Below, one piece after another: positions 36,101 through 48,100 of a stretch of 64,000 nt of DNA. How positions within the stretch are numbered: the first letter of the stretch is position 1; each line of letters opens with the position of its first letter. Both the position numbers and the translations under genes were made by a program. This DNA comes from Symsagittifera roscoffensis (taxonomy: Eukaryota; Xenacoelomorpha; Acoela; Convolutidae): positions 33,671,301 through 33,735,300 of the forward strand of contig NC_087066.1 of assembly GCF_963678635.1 (NCBI RefSeq), given 5' to 3'. A model generated the notes under the pieces. That model worked only from the letters and a program-made list of their open reading frames with translations. It was not told the DNA's origin and ran no database searches.

Positions 36101-39100
36101 AAGTACCCAAAAGTGGCAGAAATTATGAGAGTTATACTGGGTTTTAGATCAACTCAATTGCCATAAACTTCCATATAATAATAAATTAATTTCCGAAAAA
36201 TTTAAATTGATGTCAAAAACTTCGAAAAAAATTTCCACATAGGAGAGTTCTTTGAAATTCTGACCGAAGACCAAAATGTACACAGGCGAAATTGCACTTC
36301 GCATTCACAAGCAAAAACACGACCGATAACGGTATTAGAAAAAACTGAATGAGCAAAACTTTGAGCCTACAAAATATCTTGAGTGACACACGCCAATTAT
36401 GAGTCTACAGAGTTGCTAAGTGATGCAAGCCAATTATGAAGCATTAGCAGTACCAGTCAATTTGAAAAAAACACCAAATAACTTGCCTCAATTTACAGAG
36501 CAGGCGCAATTTAATTAGTACACGAGAAAGTTCATTAAAAACATCCGACCCTGCCCATGTTCGAACCGTTTCATTTTGTTGCGGGTCTCCTTCCTTACCT
36601 TTACGCTACAGATCCAAGATACTTGAAGCTAAAGTGCTATTTAAAATATAATAGTCTGTGCTAATATCCTTAGCACTCGATGTACTTAATAGCTGGTTAT
36701 TGATCAAAATGAACACTTCCCAAATGAACACATTTTGTCGCATATTTGCGTCACAACAGTTTGTTTTCGGTTCATCAGTTTTTGACCCAAAATCTATCGC
36801 CTTGTTGCCGTTAGGTAAATGAGTTCCAATTTCAAAGGCTCTTTTTGAAGTTACTTTCAACATATTTTAAGTAAACATCTCCAATATAGATTTTCAGAAA
36901 CTTTTTGTGACTTCAGTTTGTTTTGTTATTCACTATTTTGCACTTAGGTTGAAAAAAAGAGAGTTCATCACAAGTCAGAAATAAACTTATTAAACTTATT
37001 AAATTTTGTGTTTTTTTAATGCTGTCTCAAGTCTTGTGTAGAAGGCCTCCAATGGGAGGATTTTAGAAACAAGATTTTATGACTGGATACTCGAGGTTTC
37101 ATATATTCAAGGAAGCACCAACAAAGTACCTATTCCTTGCGGATTCCCAAGCGAGATTCCTAGAAGCCGGAAACCTCAATTTGTTGCTCCCTGGGGCCAG
37201 CATTAGGCACTTATACGACTATATGCCACCAGCAGGTCGCTTTGAAATCATCAAACTTTTCATTGGAGAAAACGACCTCTTTGACGGTTTCGAGCCCAGA
37301 CTCCGCAAAAAGTTGAGCAAGATCTGATAGAACATGCTGATTTTGCAGCCGCGTCTTCGTCCTGGGAATTCCTGAACGCGAAGAAAATAGAGAAAGAGCG
37401 AGTGTAACGAACGATATCGTCAAACCAAGAGCAGAAAGATTATCTCCCAGATTCAAACAAAAAGCTGAGTGGAAATATCGAAGTGTCAGCAGTTTCACGT
37501 CTGGCAGACGCTAATTCAAATAAGATAAAATTCACTTCAACAACGACGGTCTGAACAACGTCAAAAATCTAGTAAAGAAAAAGTTTTGTATTCGAAATAC
37601 AAAAAAGAATTGAACGACGCAGGAAACACGAAAGTTGTCAACTGCAAAACAAACAACTGCCACTGTAGCCATTTGTATCAACCACGCCAATAGAACAGTT
37701 AGTATTTTTAGTAATGATTTTCCAAAGGTACCCTTATGCACCACCATTCATTCAATACTAAAACAAGTCCCGAAGTTTTACCAAAGGTACCCTTAGGTAC
37801 CACCGGTGAGAATTTGTGTCCCTGTCCTATTTCTTCCAAAGGTGCCCTTAGGCACCACCGGTTGAAATAAAAAATACCACCATAATGGTGGAAAACACAT
37901 GCAAAACTTGCAATAGCAATATAAATGCAAGAGAGCAATCTTTTGATTGCATAACATGTGGATGTAGAAAGCATCTGACAGCAAAGTGCACCAAACTTAG
38001 TAACAACGCATTGTCAGGTATAAAGGAATTGGGCATGAACATACTTTTACTGTGTAACACGTGCGTTTCGGCAAACCAACAAGAAAAGATAAAGTCAATA
38101 CTGGCAAAACCAGACCCAGTAAAGGAGGAGAAACTTGAAAAATGGAAAATGAGATGAAAGAACTTAAGGAGACAGTCTCGAAAAAAAATATACTATCAAA
38201 ACCAGCAAAACAACCAGAAATAAAACCAAATCAAAAGGAATCAATTTTAACCACATAGGAGAAAAAAATTACAATAACCAGACATTAGGAATAAGAGGAG
38301 TAAAAGAGAGCGATGACAAGGATCCTAGAAAGCGCCAAGAACACGACTTCTGCGAAGTACAAAAAATCCTGACTCATATGGAGGTTGAATGTAAATTCAA
38401 GGAATTGATTAGACTAGGCCAAAGAGGTAATGATCATGACAGAACGATACTTCTTAAACTACCATATGTATGGCTGATCTTATCATCAGCACGAAAACTG
38501 AAAAACTATGGAGCTCCAGTATTCATACGCAAGGAACTAACTAACGAAGAAGCCGCGATAGAAAACGAATCTTTAAAGAAAAGAAGAGAACTTATAGATC
38601 AGGGGCAAATTAAGAAAGGCTTTAGTGTAAGGGATGGCAGGCTATACAAAAGAGATGGAAACCAATGGATAGTGATATCGCCTAAATCTGAAACAACAGA
38701 CAACAATTGACAAAGACAAAAAGCTAATCTACTACTCTATAATGTCAGAAGCATCTTAGAATATTCTAGAAGAACTCTCTTCTCGAATGCCATCCAATCT
38801 AAAATATCTACGATATCATTTGTCTAACAGAGACATGGTTAACTGAAAATGTGACGACAGCAGCAATATTTCTTGATAAATTTAACATCCATAGGAATCA
38901 CAGGCAAAGCGTTAACGGCAAATCGAAACACGGAGGTGTTCTAATTGGGATAAACCACGAAATACCTCACTACTGCATACCCTCAACTTTCAATGACTGC
39001 CTAATAGTCAAGCTCTTGATCAAAAACCCCGTCATTATAGCTTGCATATACTGTGCCCCGAAGGAAGCGAATACCGCTGGTCGTCAAAAACCCTATTGAG

Positions 39101-42100
39101 TTTTCTGTACTTTATTAGGCAAAAACAAATATAATTAAATGTGAGAAACGTGATGATTACTGGAGACATTAACTTTGCTCAAACGGACTGGTCGACCCTA
39201 ATCTCCTCTGATGAAGACGAACAGGCCTTCCTGGACGCTCTTGCAGAACTTAACTTCGAACAAATGATAACGGGAAAAGAAAAAGTACAACTAGACGTAA
39301 TACTCTGCAACCACCCAGATTTGTTAACTCTCGTGAAACAAGACAAAAGACTCACATCCTTGTATAAAACGGATCATCCTCCTTGCCACGCAAAACTCAA
39401 CCTAATTTTTAAAAAAGATTACATCAGAGAAAAAGAAGTAAATAACCGCAATGGCTTCCAGGGATTCTCATTCTCAAAACCAAACTCGGGCGAAATAAAT
39501 CAATACATCAATGAAAACCTATTTAACCCATACTGGTACAGCAATGTTGATCTAATGACTGAACTGTGGTACACTTGGCTACTTAACATAATCGAAAAGC
39601 ACATTCCCAGGAAAACAAAACATCGAAGTTCTCTGGCACCTTGGGTAACATCTGAGACATCAAATCTCATCAAACAGTTGAAAAACACATCGAGTTAAAC
39701 TTTAGCTAAGACCAAAGAGCATACGAAGAAAACTTATTTGCGATGGTATTTTCTCATAATTGCAAAAATACTTTAAAAGTAATCGAAAAACAGATACAAT
39801 CCCAGGTGAAGTCTACCTGGATGATCAAAGAGCTACATCAAATGTCGATAAAGCCAATTTATTTAATAAATACTTTCAGTCAGTTTTTAGCCACTCCCTC
39901 TATGTAGGCGAGAATAACCCATCTCATGAATGTAAAATAGCGAATCTCCATTTTACCACAACGGAAATCGAAAAAACCCTTGAAAAATTGGATATCAACA
40001 AAGCCAAAGGACCTGATAACCTAGGAAACATTCTTTTGAAAAAACTTAGTTGTTCTATCTCTAAATCTCTGTATCTACTTTTTAACACAATTGCTAATAA
40101 ATGTGTTTTCGGTCAACATGGAAAATAAGCGGAAGTGCTCCTATCTTCAAAGAGGGAGACAAACAACTTGTCTCAAACTACCGTCCAATAAGTCTGCTAA
40201 CGGTTATCTCAAAGGTGTTAGAAAAATTAATTTTCGATCAAATTTAGCATCTCAAATTCACAACACGACTTCCGACAAAAATGATCTACTGTTACAAACC
40301 TCATTGAGTATCTCCATGAGGTATATACTTACTATGATAATATCGAAACAAATAACCTGGCTTGCTTCTACCTAGATTTCCAAAAGGCATTCGACAAGGT
40401 AAACCTCGCAATGATAATTGAAAAAATTAGGAGCTTTGGTTTCACAGGACGATGTTTAAAGCTACTAAAAAACTATCTAACAGATAGAAAACAAACCGTT
40501 CGCGTTGGACAAGCAGTATCCGAGCCATTAACAGTACACAGTGGTGTGCCTCAGGGGTCAATTCGCGAACCTTTGATGTTTATTCTCTATATGAATGACC
40601 TACCAGATTGTGCAATGTCAGCAAGTTTTGGCTACGCAGACGATTACAAAATTGTTTACAATGAGCCATTAAATTTAAATATCGATGCGAAGAGAATTTG
40701 GAATTGGTGTGTAAGGAATTCTATGGCAGTAAATGTGTCAAAAACCAAAAACATCAGTTTGAAAGGAAATGCAAAAGTTGAAGTGAATGGAACTGTTCTT
40801 GAAGAAACAGCAGAATTGAAAGATTTAGGTCTTATAATCACTAGCACATTAAGTTGGACTGAAAATGCTACAAACAGATCTGCCAAAGCTCTAAGGCAAT
40901 ATGCTCTGTGAAAAGAAATATCTCCAAAATAACAACAAAGGCCATGAAATTAAAATCATACAAATCATATGTTGTAAGTTATGGCTCATCATTATGGAAA
41001 CCCTCAAAAAGAGATCTCAAAATAATTGAAAGTGTATGAAAGAAAGCAACAGCATGGATATTGAGTCCAACTCAAGAATACAAAGATCGATTGATTTCCC
41101 TAGATATCCTTCATCTGTCACTTTATCATGAACTACACATTCCACTGCTACTGCACAAAATTCTAACTGGAAAAACTGACTTACAATGGAAAAAATTCAT
41201 AAGTGTTAAGGAAAAAGGACAAACAAGATATGCGAGCAAGAAAAAATACGAAAGCAAAAAACTTCGACTGCAAAAATCAAAATCTGACTTTTTCCTGAGA
41301 GCCTGCAATATTATGAACGCCTTGAATGAACACCTCAAATTCGATATCAAGGAGCACGAAAACATAAAAGAACTAACGAATGATTTCTTGAGATATTTAG
41401 AAGAGAAACTCAACGAAAACGATCCATGCTCGTGGAGAATTGACTGCCGATGCATGAACTGTAGAAACATTAGAAAATTAAACTTTTAAAACTTTTGATG
41501 TGACAAAAACTGAAAGGGAGCTAACTCCCTTGGATTTATTTTTTCTAAATTTTATTATGATTTTTATGATTATTAAATAATCTAAAATTTTAGGCGCGAT
41601 TGCTGATATTGAAAACGTTAATGGCATATCACGAAGATTTGCAGTACAACTAGCCGCCCATATGCAAAATGATCGACGTTTTCGAAAACTTCCGGATATA
41701 AATCTTTCAGCTATTCTCTGCAACCCAGACAGACGATTTCGGGCTTTCTGACAAATCGAGGAAACTGAAAATGCGCAAAAACTTATACACAATTTAGACC
41801 TCGATTTTTAGGAAAAAGTTATTGACAAATCGAATGCGCCAATGAAAACTCTGATGCAAGTACTATGAACCCGATTGTCAGTTTAATTGAATCAATAAAT
41901 TTCACATTTCAGGATACATCAGGAAAAGCAAAAAACCTGAGTCTTGACGACGAATTCGATAAAGTTTTGTTGGAAATAGATTCGCCTGAAAAAATTTGCT
42001 TTCAATTTCATTTCTCAAAGTCGCAAAAAGTACCCAAAAGTGGCAGAAATTATGAGAAATATTTTGGGTTTAAGACCAACTCAATTGCTATAAAGTTCCA

Positions 42101-45100
42101 TATAATAATAAATTAGTTTCCGAAAAATTTAAATTGATGTCGAAAACTTCGAAAAAAAATTCCACTTTGGAGAGTTCTTTGGAATTGAAAGTCTGACCGT
42201 AGACCAAAATGTACACAGAGGCGAAGTTGCACTTCGCATACACAAGCAAAAATACGACCGATGACGCTATTTGAAAAAAATGAATGAGCAAAACTTTGCG
42301 CCTACAAGTGACGCATGTCAATTATGAGTCTACAGAGTTGCTAAGTGATGCAAGCAATTATGAAGCATTAGCAGTACCAGTCAATTTGAAAAAAAATTAC
42401 CAACTAACTTGCCTCAATTTACAGAGCGGGCGCAATTTAATTAGTACACGAGAAAGTTCATTAAAAACATCCGGCCCTGCCCACGTTCGAACCCTTTCAG
42501 TTTGTTGCGGGTCTCCTTCCTTACCTCTATGCTAAAGATCCATGATACTTGAAGCAAAAGTGCTATTTAAAATATTATAGTCTGTGCTAATATCCTTTGC
42601 ACTGGGTGCACTTACTAGTTGGTTATTGATCAAAATGAACACTTCCAAAATGAACACATTTTGTCGCAACAATATTTGCGTCGCAACAATATTCGTGACT
42701 TAGGTTGAAAAAAAAGAGAGTTCATCACAAATCAGAAAAATTTTGAAATTTTTCGGCGCGGTTGCTGATATTGAAAACGTCGAAGGCAGATCACCAAGAT
42801 TTGCAGGACAACTAGCCGCGCATATGCAAAATGATCGACGTTTTCGAAAACTTTCGGATATTATTCTTTTAGCTATTCTCTTCAACCCAGACAGACGATC
42901 TCGCGCTCTTACAAATCGACGAAACTGAAAAAGCGCGAAAATTCATACACTATTTAAAAATCGATTTTCATGAAAATGTTATTGACACTTCGAATGCGCC
43001 AATTGAAAACTCTGATGCAAGTACTATAAAACTCGTTGACAGTTTATTTGAATCCATAAATTTCACATTTCAGGATAACTCAGGAAAAGCAAACAAATTA
43101 AGTCTTGACGACGAAAGCGATAAATTTTGTTCGAAATCGATTCACCCGAAAAAACTGCTCGAAGTGGCGAAAAGTACCCAAAATTGGCAGAAGTATACTG
43201 GATTTGATATCATCTCAATTGCTATAAATTGCTATAGAATACTTAATTAGTTTCCGAAAAATTTTAATTGATGTCAACAATTTTGATATTTTTTCTAAAA
43301 AAATTCAATTTTAATTCTTTTCAATGGACATCACTGCTTAGGATGGACTAGCAAAAAGACGCCGCCTCCCGATTTCTACCTGCGAAAAAACGACTGATGC
43401 CAGCTGCAGAATAGCCACAATTCCTCTCGGAGACACTAATGCCCAGACTGGTTCTTGCTTCATCACACAACCACTCTCAGCAGAATGCGTGGTGGTAGTT
43501 TTTGAAAATGTCCCATTCAGATTAGCACCTGTCTTAGACGTGAACTCCTGATTCTGCTGCTGAGATTCAACGGAGTCCTCGTCTGTGGCTATGTTTAGAC
43601 ATTGTGACATCCTCTGCCAGCACGTGACCCACACTCCGATTTGAATCATCGAGCGGATGGATGATGCGTCGCCCTGAAGTCAATGAAATACGTGTAGTTT
43701 GGGTGATTCTTGAGCGTTCATAATGGTGAAATATAGGTGCAATCGTTTTATCATTGTACTGAAAATGACTTGCCACAAATAACTTCATCTATGGAGATCT
43801 ACTGTCTGCTAAGACATTATGAGTATGTTTCTATCGTTACTAGGTAATACTAATGAGGAGTTAATACTAAAAAAAATCTATTAAAACATATGATCAGGGT
43901 TTAAAACGTGCTAAAAACCTTATAACGCAACACCTGAAACACAAATCTGAACTTAGCGTAGATCGGGTCTAGAACACCTTCGAGTTGCAAAAGAGGTGGA
44001 TGAACAAGACAATCAACGCATCGACAATCTCACCGTGCATTGACTCTGAGACTCAGGTTCGGAACTTAGAATCGATAGCGAAAAAAAACCTTTCAAAAGC
44101 ACCAAAGTCAAGAAACGCCAAAAATTTATCGAGTGGTCATTTTTGCAGCGATAATTTTGGTGTAAGTAAAAAACCAACAAAAATCGAAGCAAAAATTTTC
44201 ACTGCAATGATTTTTCTTCAGTAATGCGAGACGTAATATTTAATTTCAAGACCAATATCTCGGTAATAAAATGCACTAACGGATGTGATGTAATGGTTGA
44301 GTAGGATGAGTAGCCCATCCAGTATTCCATAGTCGAAGGGGAACTTAATATAGACACCCTCCAAGTCAGTCAACACACACAGACTGGCCTCTAAAAGGTC
44401 CTCAGGGTGCATCTCTATTCCCACCCCAAACGACAGCATCTGACTCACAAGCAGGGCAGCACATGCCTATAAAATGAAACAATCCGTATACTAGAGCACC
44501 CATTTGAAAAGCCATGTTTATGTGGCGACTTTTTAAGATTGGCACAGTAGAATTGGCGTATATGTCAAATGTCAAAACCTAACAGCCGTAATCCCATATT
44601 TATGCAATGAAGAACTTCATTCGAGATTTTAAGTAGCCTTCAAAAATAACTACCAATTTACATATTTTCAATACTTTCAACTTAAAAATTTTTTAAATCA
44701 TGGCACCAAACTAACCGAATGAATGGCGATCTGACTTTCTACGTAGAACTTGGACACTGAATCATTGGCCATCTGCAGTTGGTCAGGAACTGTCTCCAAC
44801 TGAAGGATGATGGTAGTCAGAGTGTGAAGACTCAGCTCGATAGCAGAATTCACAATGACTTCATTCAACTCAATCTAAACAACAAAACTCATATGAACAC
44901 ACAGGAATCAAAAAGACAGATTGTTTTAGCCTAATTGTGCAGAGCCTAAAACGAGAAAAATACAACAGAGCCTAATTGTTGTGATAAACTTATTAAATAG
45001 TTTCAGAGACGAAACATGGAAAAAGTTAATGGCGATGAGATGTCAGTTGAACCAAATGCTGAGCCCAGTCCAGTGCAGAATCAAGACGAAACCAATATCC

Positions 45101-48100
45101 CGGAACTTCATTACCGCGACCAAACCCCGATTTCCAGACCAGATTCGAAGCGTCCTCGGGCCACGCTCTCCCCAATGGCCGAAGAAGAAAACAATGATGA
45201 TTTTTCCACATAAGTTGAAAATGCGGTCAAATTATCCATGGCGACCATCGTTCCTGGCATCATTGACCAACTAAAGAACCAGCTCGCAGATCTTATTAAG
45301 GATGCTATTCAAGTATCTATGCAGAACCTAAAGCAGGAAATCATGTCAGAAGTATGTTGGCGCCTCTCATCCCAAAAAATGCAAGGTGATTTAAAAGCGT
45401 TGTCCGAAGCTGAATTAGTAGAGTCGTACACCAGAAGAGAGAATGTAAAAATTCTAGGAGTTCAAGAGTCCTCAAATCGCGAAACAAATGAAGAGACAAT
45501 GGAAAAGATTTTGAAAGTTGCGAATGAGACAAATGCCCAAATAGAATTGAAAGACATATCCATAGCTCATCGGTTGCCATCAAGAGCATCACAAAACAAA
45601 CCCATCATTGTGCGGTTTGCACGAAGAATTGCGCAACTACAGCTTCTACGGAATAAGAAATCGCTGTCTGAAAATAGCGACTACCGTTATATTAAGATAT
45701 ATGAAGACATCAGTCAGGCCAGGGCGAAATTTATTCGAAAAATGCGCGAGGATCAACGAATAGTTTCAACGTGGACCAGAGAAGGGACAATCTTCTTTGT
45801 GTGGAAAGATGATGGCAAAATCTACCGCATACAAGGGTTGTATGAAGGAGCTAAATTTCTGGATTATTCTCACAATGATTTGAATGAGTGCTTTAGTAGT
45901 GTTTTCGGTAACTCGTCCAACCCGAGTGGTTCCTAAAAGTTCATCAAAATGTGCAGTTATTACTAAAAAAAAATTCTCTGTAATGTTATCAAATGTTCGT
46001 TCTATTAGGAAACATCATGAGGATCTAGAAACACTTATAGGTAGTCTCGAGTCTCTGCCCAGTATATTATGTATTACAGAGACTTGGTTATCCGATGATG
46101 ATAAACCAGACTGTTATGCAGTCAAAGGCTATAAACCATATGCTGCTGCAAACAGATCGACCCGAGGTGGGGGTACGATGATACAACTTCATAACAAGGT
46201 AAATATACTTAAACAACTGAGTACAAATCTACCTGAATCCTCAGCAGTTTTAGTTGACTTTTTTGGGAACCGTATTGTAGTAGTGGTTATATATGTTCCT
46301 CCTCGATGTGATAAAATGAGTTTTGTCGAAGATTTAGACAAGGAATTGGAAACACTTTCAGCGTACACATGCCCAATTGTTATCTGTGGAGATTTTAACA
46401 TTGACGTCATACTTAAAAATGAATTGTGCCATCTGTATCAGAATGCAATAATATCAAATGGTTTTGAACTCATTAGTACTCCACCAACAAGTTTGACCGA
46501 AACTAGTACGTCGTGTATAGATCATTTCTTTATACAAAACATTTGCGATGTATCCACATCATTTTCGAGATTTCTCATTCCTTAATAAAGAACGTACTCT
46601 TAGCCAATTTCGAATTTCTCTTGAAGATAAGCTTTTATCATCTGAAATCATAGGCGTGAACGATGTGAACCTTGCTTACAATAACTTTCAAAGCAGCTTA
46701 TTTGAAGTTTTATGCAGTTTTTCACCTCTAAAAAAATCAGGCGTAGGAAGAAAATCAAATGCCGAATAGTTTAGTAAAACTTTAAAAGATGCTGTCATAA
46801 AAAGAAATAGGTTGTACAAAAATGCTGTCATAAAAAGAAATAGGTTGTACAAAATATGGAAAAATGACTTCTCAAACATCCAGAAAAAAGAATTATTTTT
46901 AATTGAAAGACACAAGTAGAAAAAAGTATAAGAAAAGCAAAAAAGGATTTATATTCAAACAAGTTTCTTAAATGTATTGGAGACTCGAGACAAGTTTTTA
47001 AGTTATTAAATGAAATTACAGGTAAAAATTCATCGTCAAAAAATATCCCCATGATAAATGTCGAAGGTAAGGAAATAACAAAGCCTCCGGAAATTGCAGA
47101 GCATTTCAATGACTTTTTCGCAGCTATTGGGCCGAAACTATCATCACTTATTGAAGACACCCAACACAATATGCGGAAAACCTCTGAAAGTCAATCAATG
47201 TATTTATTTCGGTGTACTTATTTCGAAGTTGTGCAAGTGATTAATAGTATACAGCCAAAACATACGTCAGGCATTGATGAAATCAGCAATTTGTTTCTTA
47301 AAAAAGCAGCTTATATTATAGCACCTTACCTTACATACCTAATCAACCTTTCTTTTAATAACGGAAGTTTTCCGAGCTATCTGAAATTTGCTAAGGTCCT
47401 ACCGTTACATAAAAACGCCCTATTTGCTAAGGTCCTACCGTCCTATTTCGCTGCTAAATTGAGGTAGTAAAATATATGAAAAATTAAGGCAAAATCGTGT
47501 ATCGAACTATCTGGAGAATTTTAATTTGCTTTACAGTCGTCAATTTGGTTTCCGGTCAACTTATTCTACTGTTGACGCATTAGTGGAATTGACTGAAAGG
47601 ATTCGCTTTGAAAATAATAGTCAAATAAACTGTAGTTTTTTCATTGATTTGAAAAAAGCATTCAATACTCTTGATCACAGGCTGCTTCTAAAAAAAATTA
47701 GAGTTACATGGAATAAGAGGTATTGCTCTTAACTGGTTTGAAAGTTATTTGGCTGAACGCTTCCAATGTGTAGTGATTGATGATACTTTTTCTAAATGGT
47801 TGCCGGTGACGTGTGGTGTGCCTCAAGGTTCAGTTCTAGGACCATTACTAATCCTGATTTACATTAATGATATGCCCTTTGTTACTGAAGTAGCTGATGT
47901 TTTTCTTTTTGCTGACGATACAAATGTCGTGTCAGTGCAAAGTGATCTACTCACTTATCAAAATGATATATCAAATATAAGTTCGTGGCTTAAATCAAAT
48001 AAATTAACGTTAAACACCGATAAAACCACAATGATAACATTTAATAAAAATACAAGTGCTTCTAGTCTCATGTTAACCATTGATAATCATACATATGTGC

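Larger units (their letters stand above)
33300..36975. repeat. Tandem array, monomers of about 1.16 kb, part 1
   Basis: Units carry a hAT C-terminal fragment, then a GGCGAAGTTGC-CTTCGC hairpin, a reversed tRNA-like head, TTTTGTCGCAACAATATTTG and the end motif TTAGGTTGAAAAAAA. Starts of the transposase part at 34284 and 35680; a shorter unit lies at 33300-34260. A SINE lengthens the 34.3-kb unit. Related on the opposite strand to the 1-7 kb array. Confidence 0.8.
36980..41585 (+). mobile_element. LINE 1: CR1/Jockey-group non-LTR retrotransposon with SGNH and PHD-like ORF1
   Basis: 4.6-kb plus-strand element splitting a monomer of the tandem array: the interrupted unit reads ...CACAAGTCAGAAA on the left and resumes GGCGCGATTGCTGATATTG on the right. 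Order: SGNH-like segment, hairpin triplet, PHD-like ORF, RNA-binding part, AP endonuclease, RT, C-terminal region. Several frame breaks, so inactive. Lies in STK36 intron 14-15, antisense to the gene. Confidence 0.85.
41590..43320. repeat. Tandem array, monomers of about 1.16 kb, part 2
   Basis: Continuation of the array right of LINE 1: units start at about 41606 and 42767 (period 1161). Same contents as part 1, including a reversed tRNA-like head at about 42465-42540. Confidence 0.8.

Noticed and set aside
43985-44224. 79-residue plus-strand frame in STK36 intron 13-14
   Set aside because: No recognisable feature, not part of any neighbouring element and no splice partners seen.
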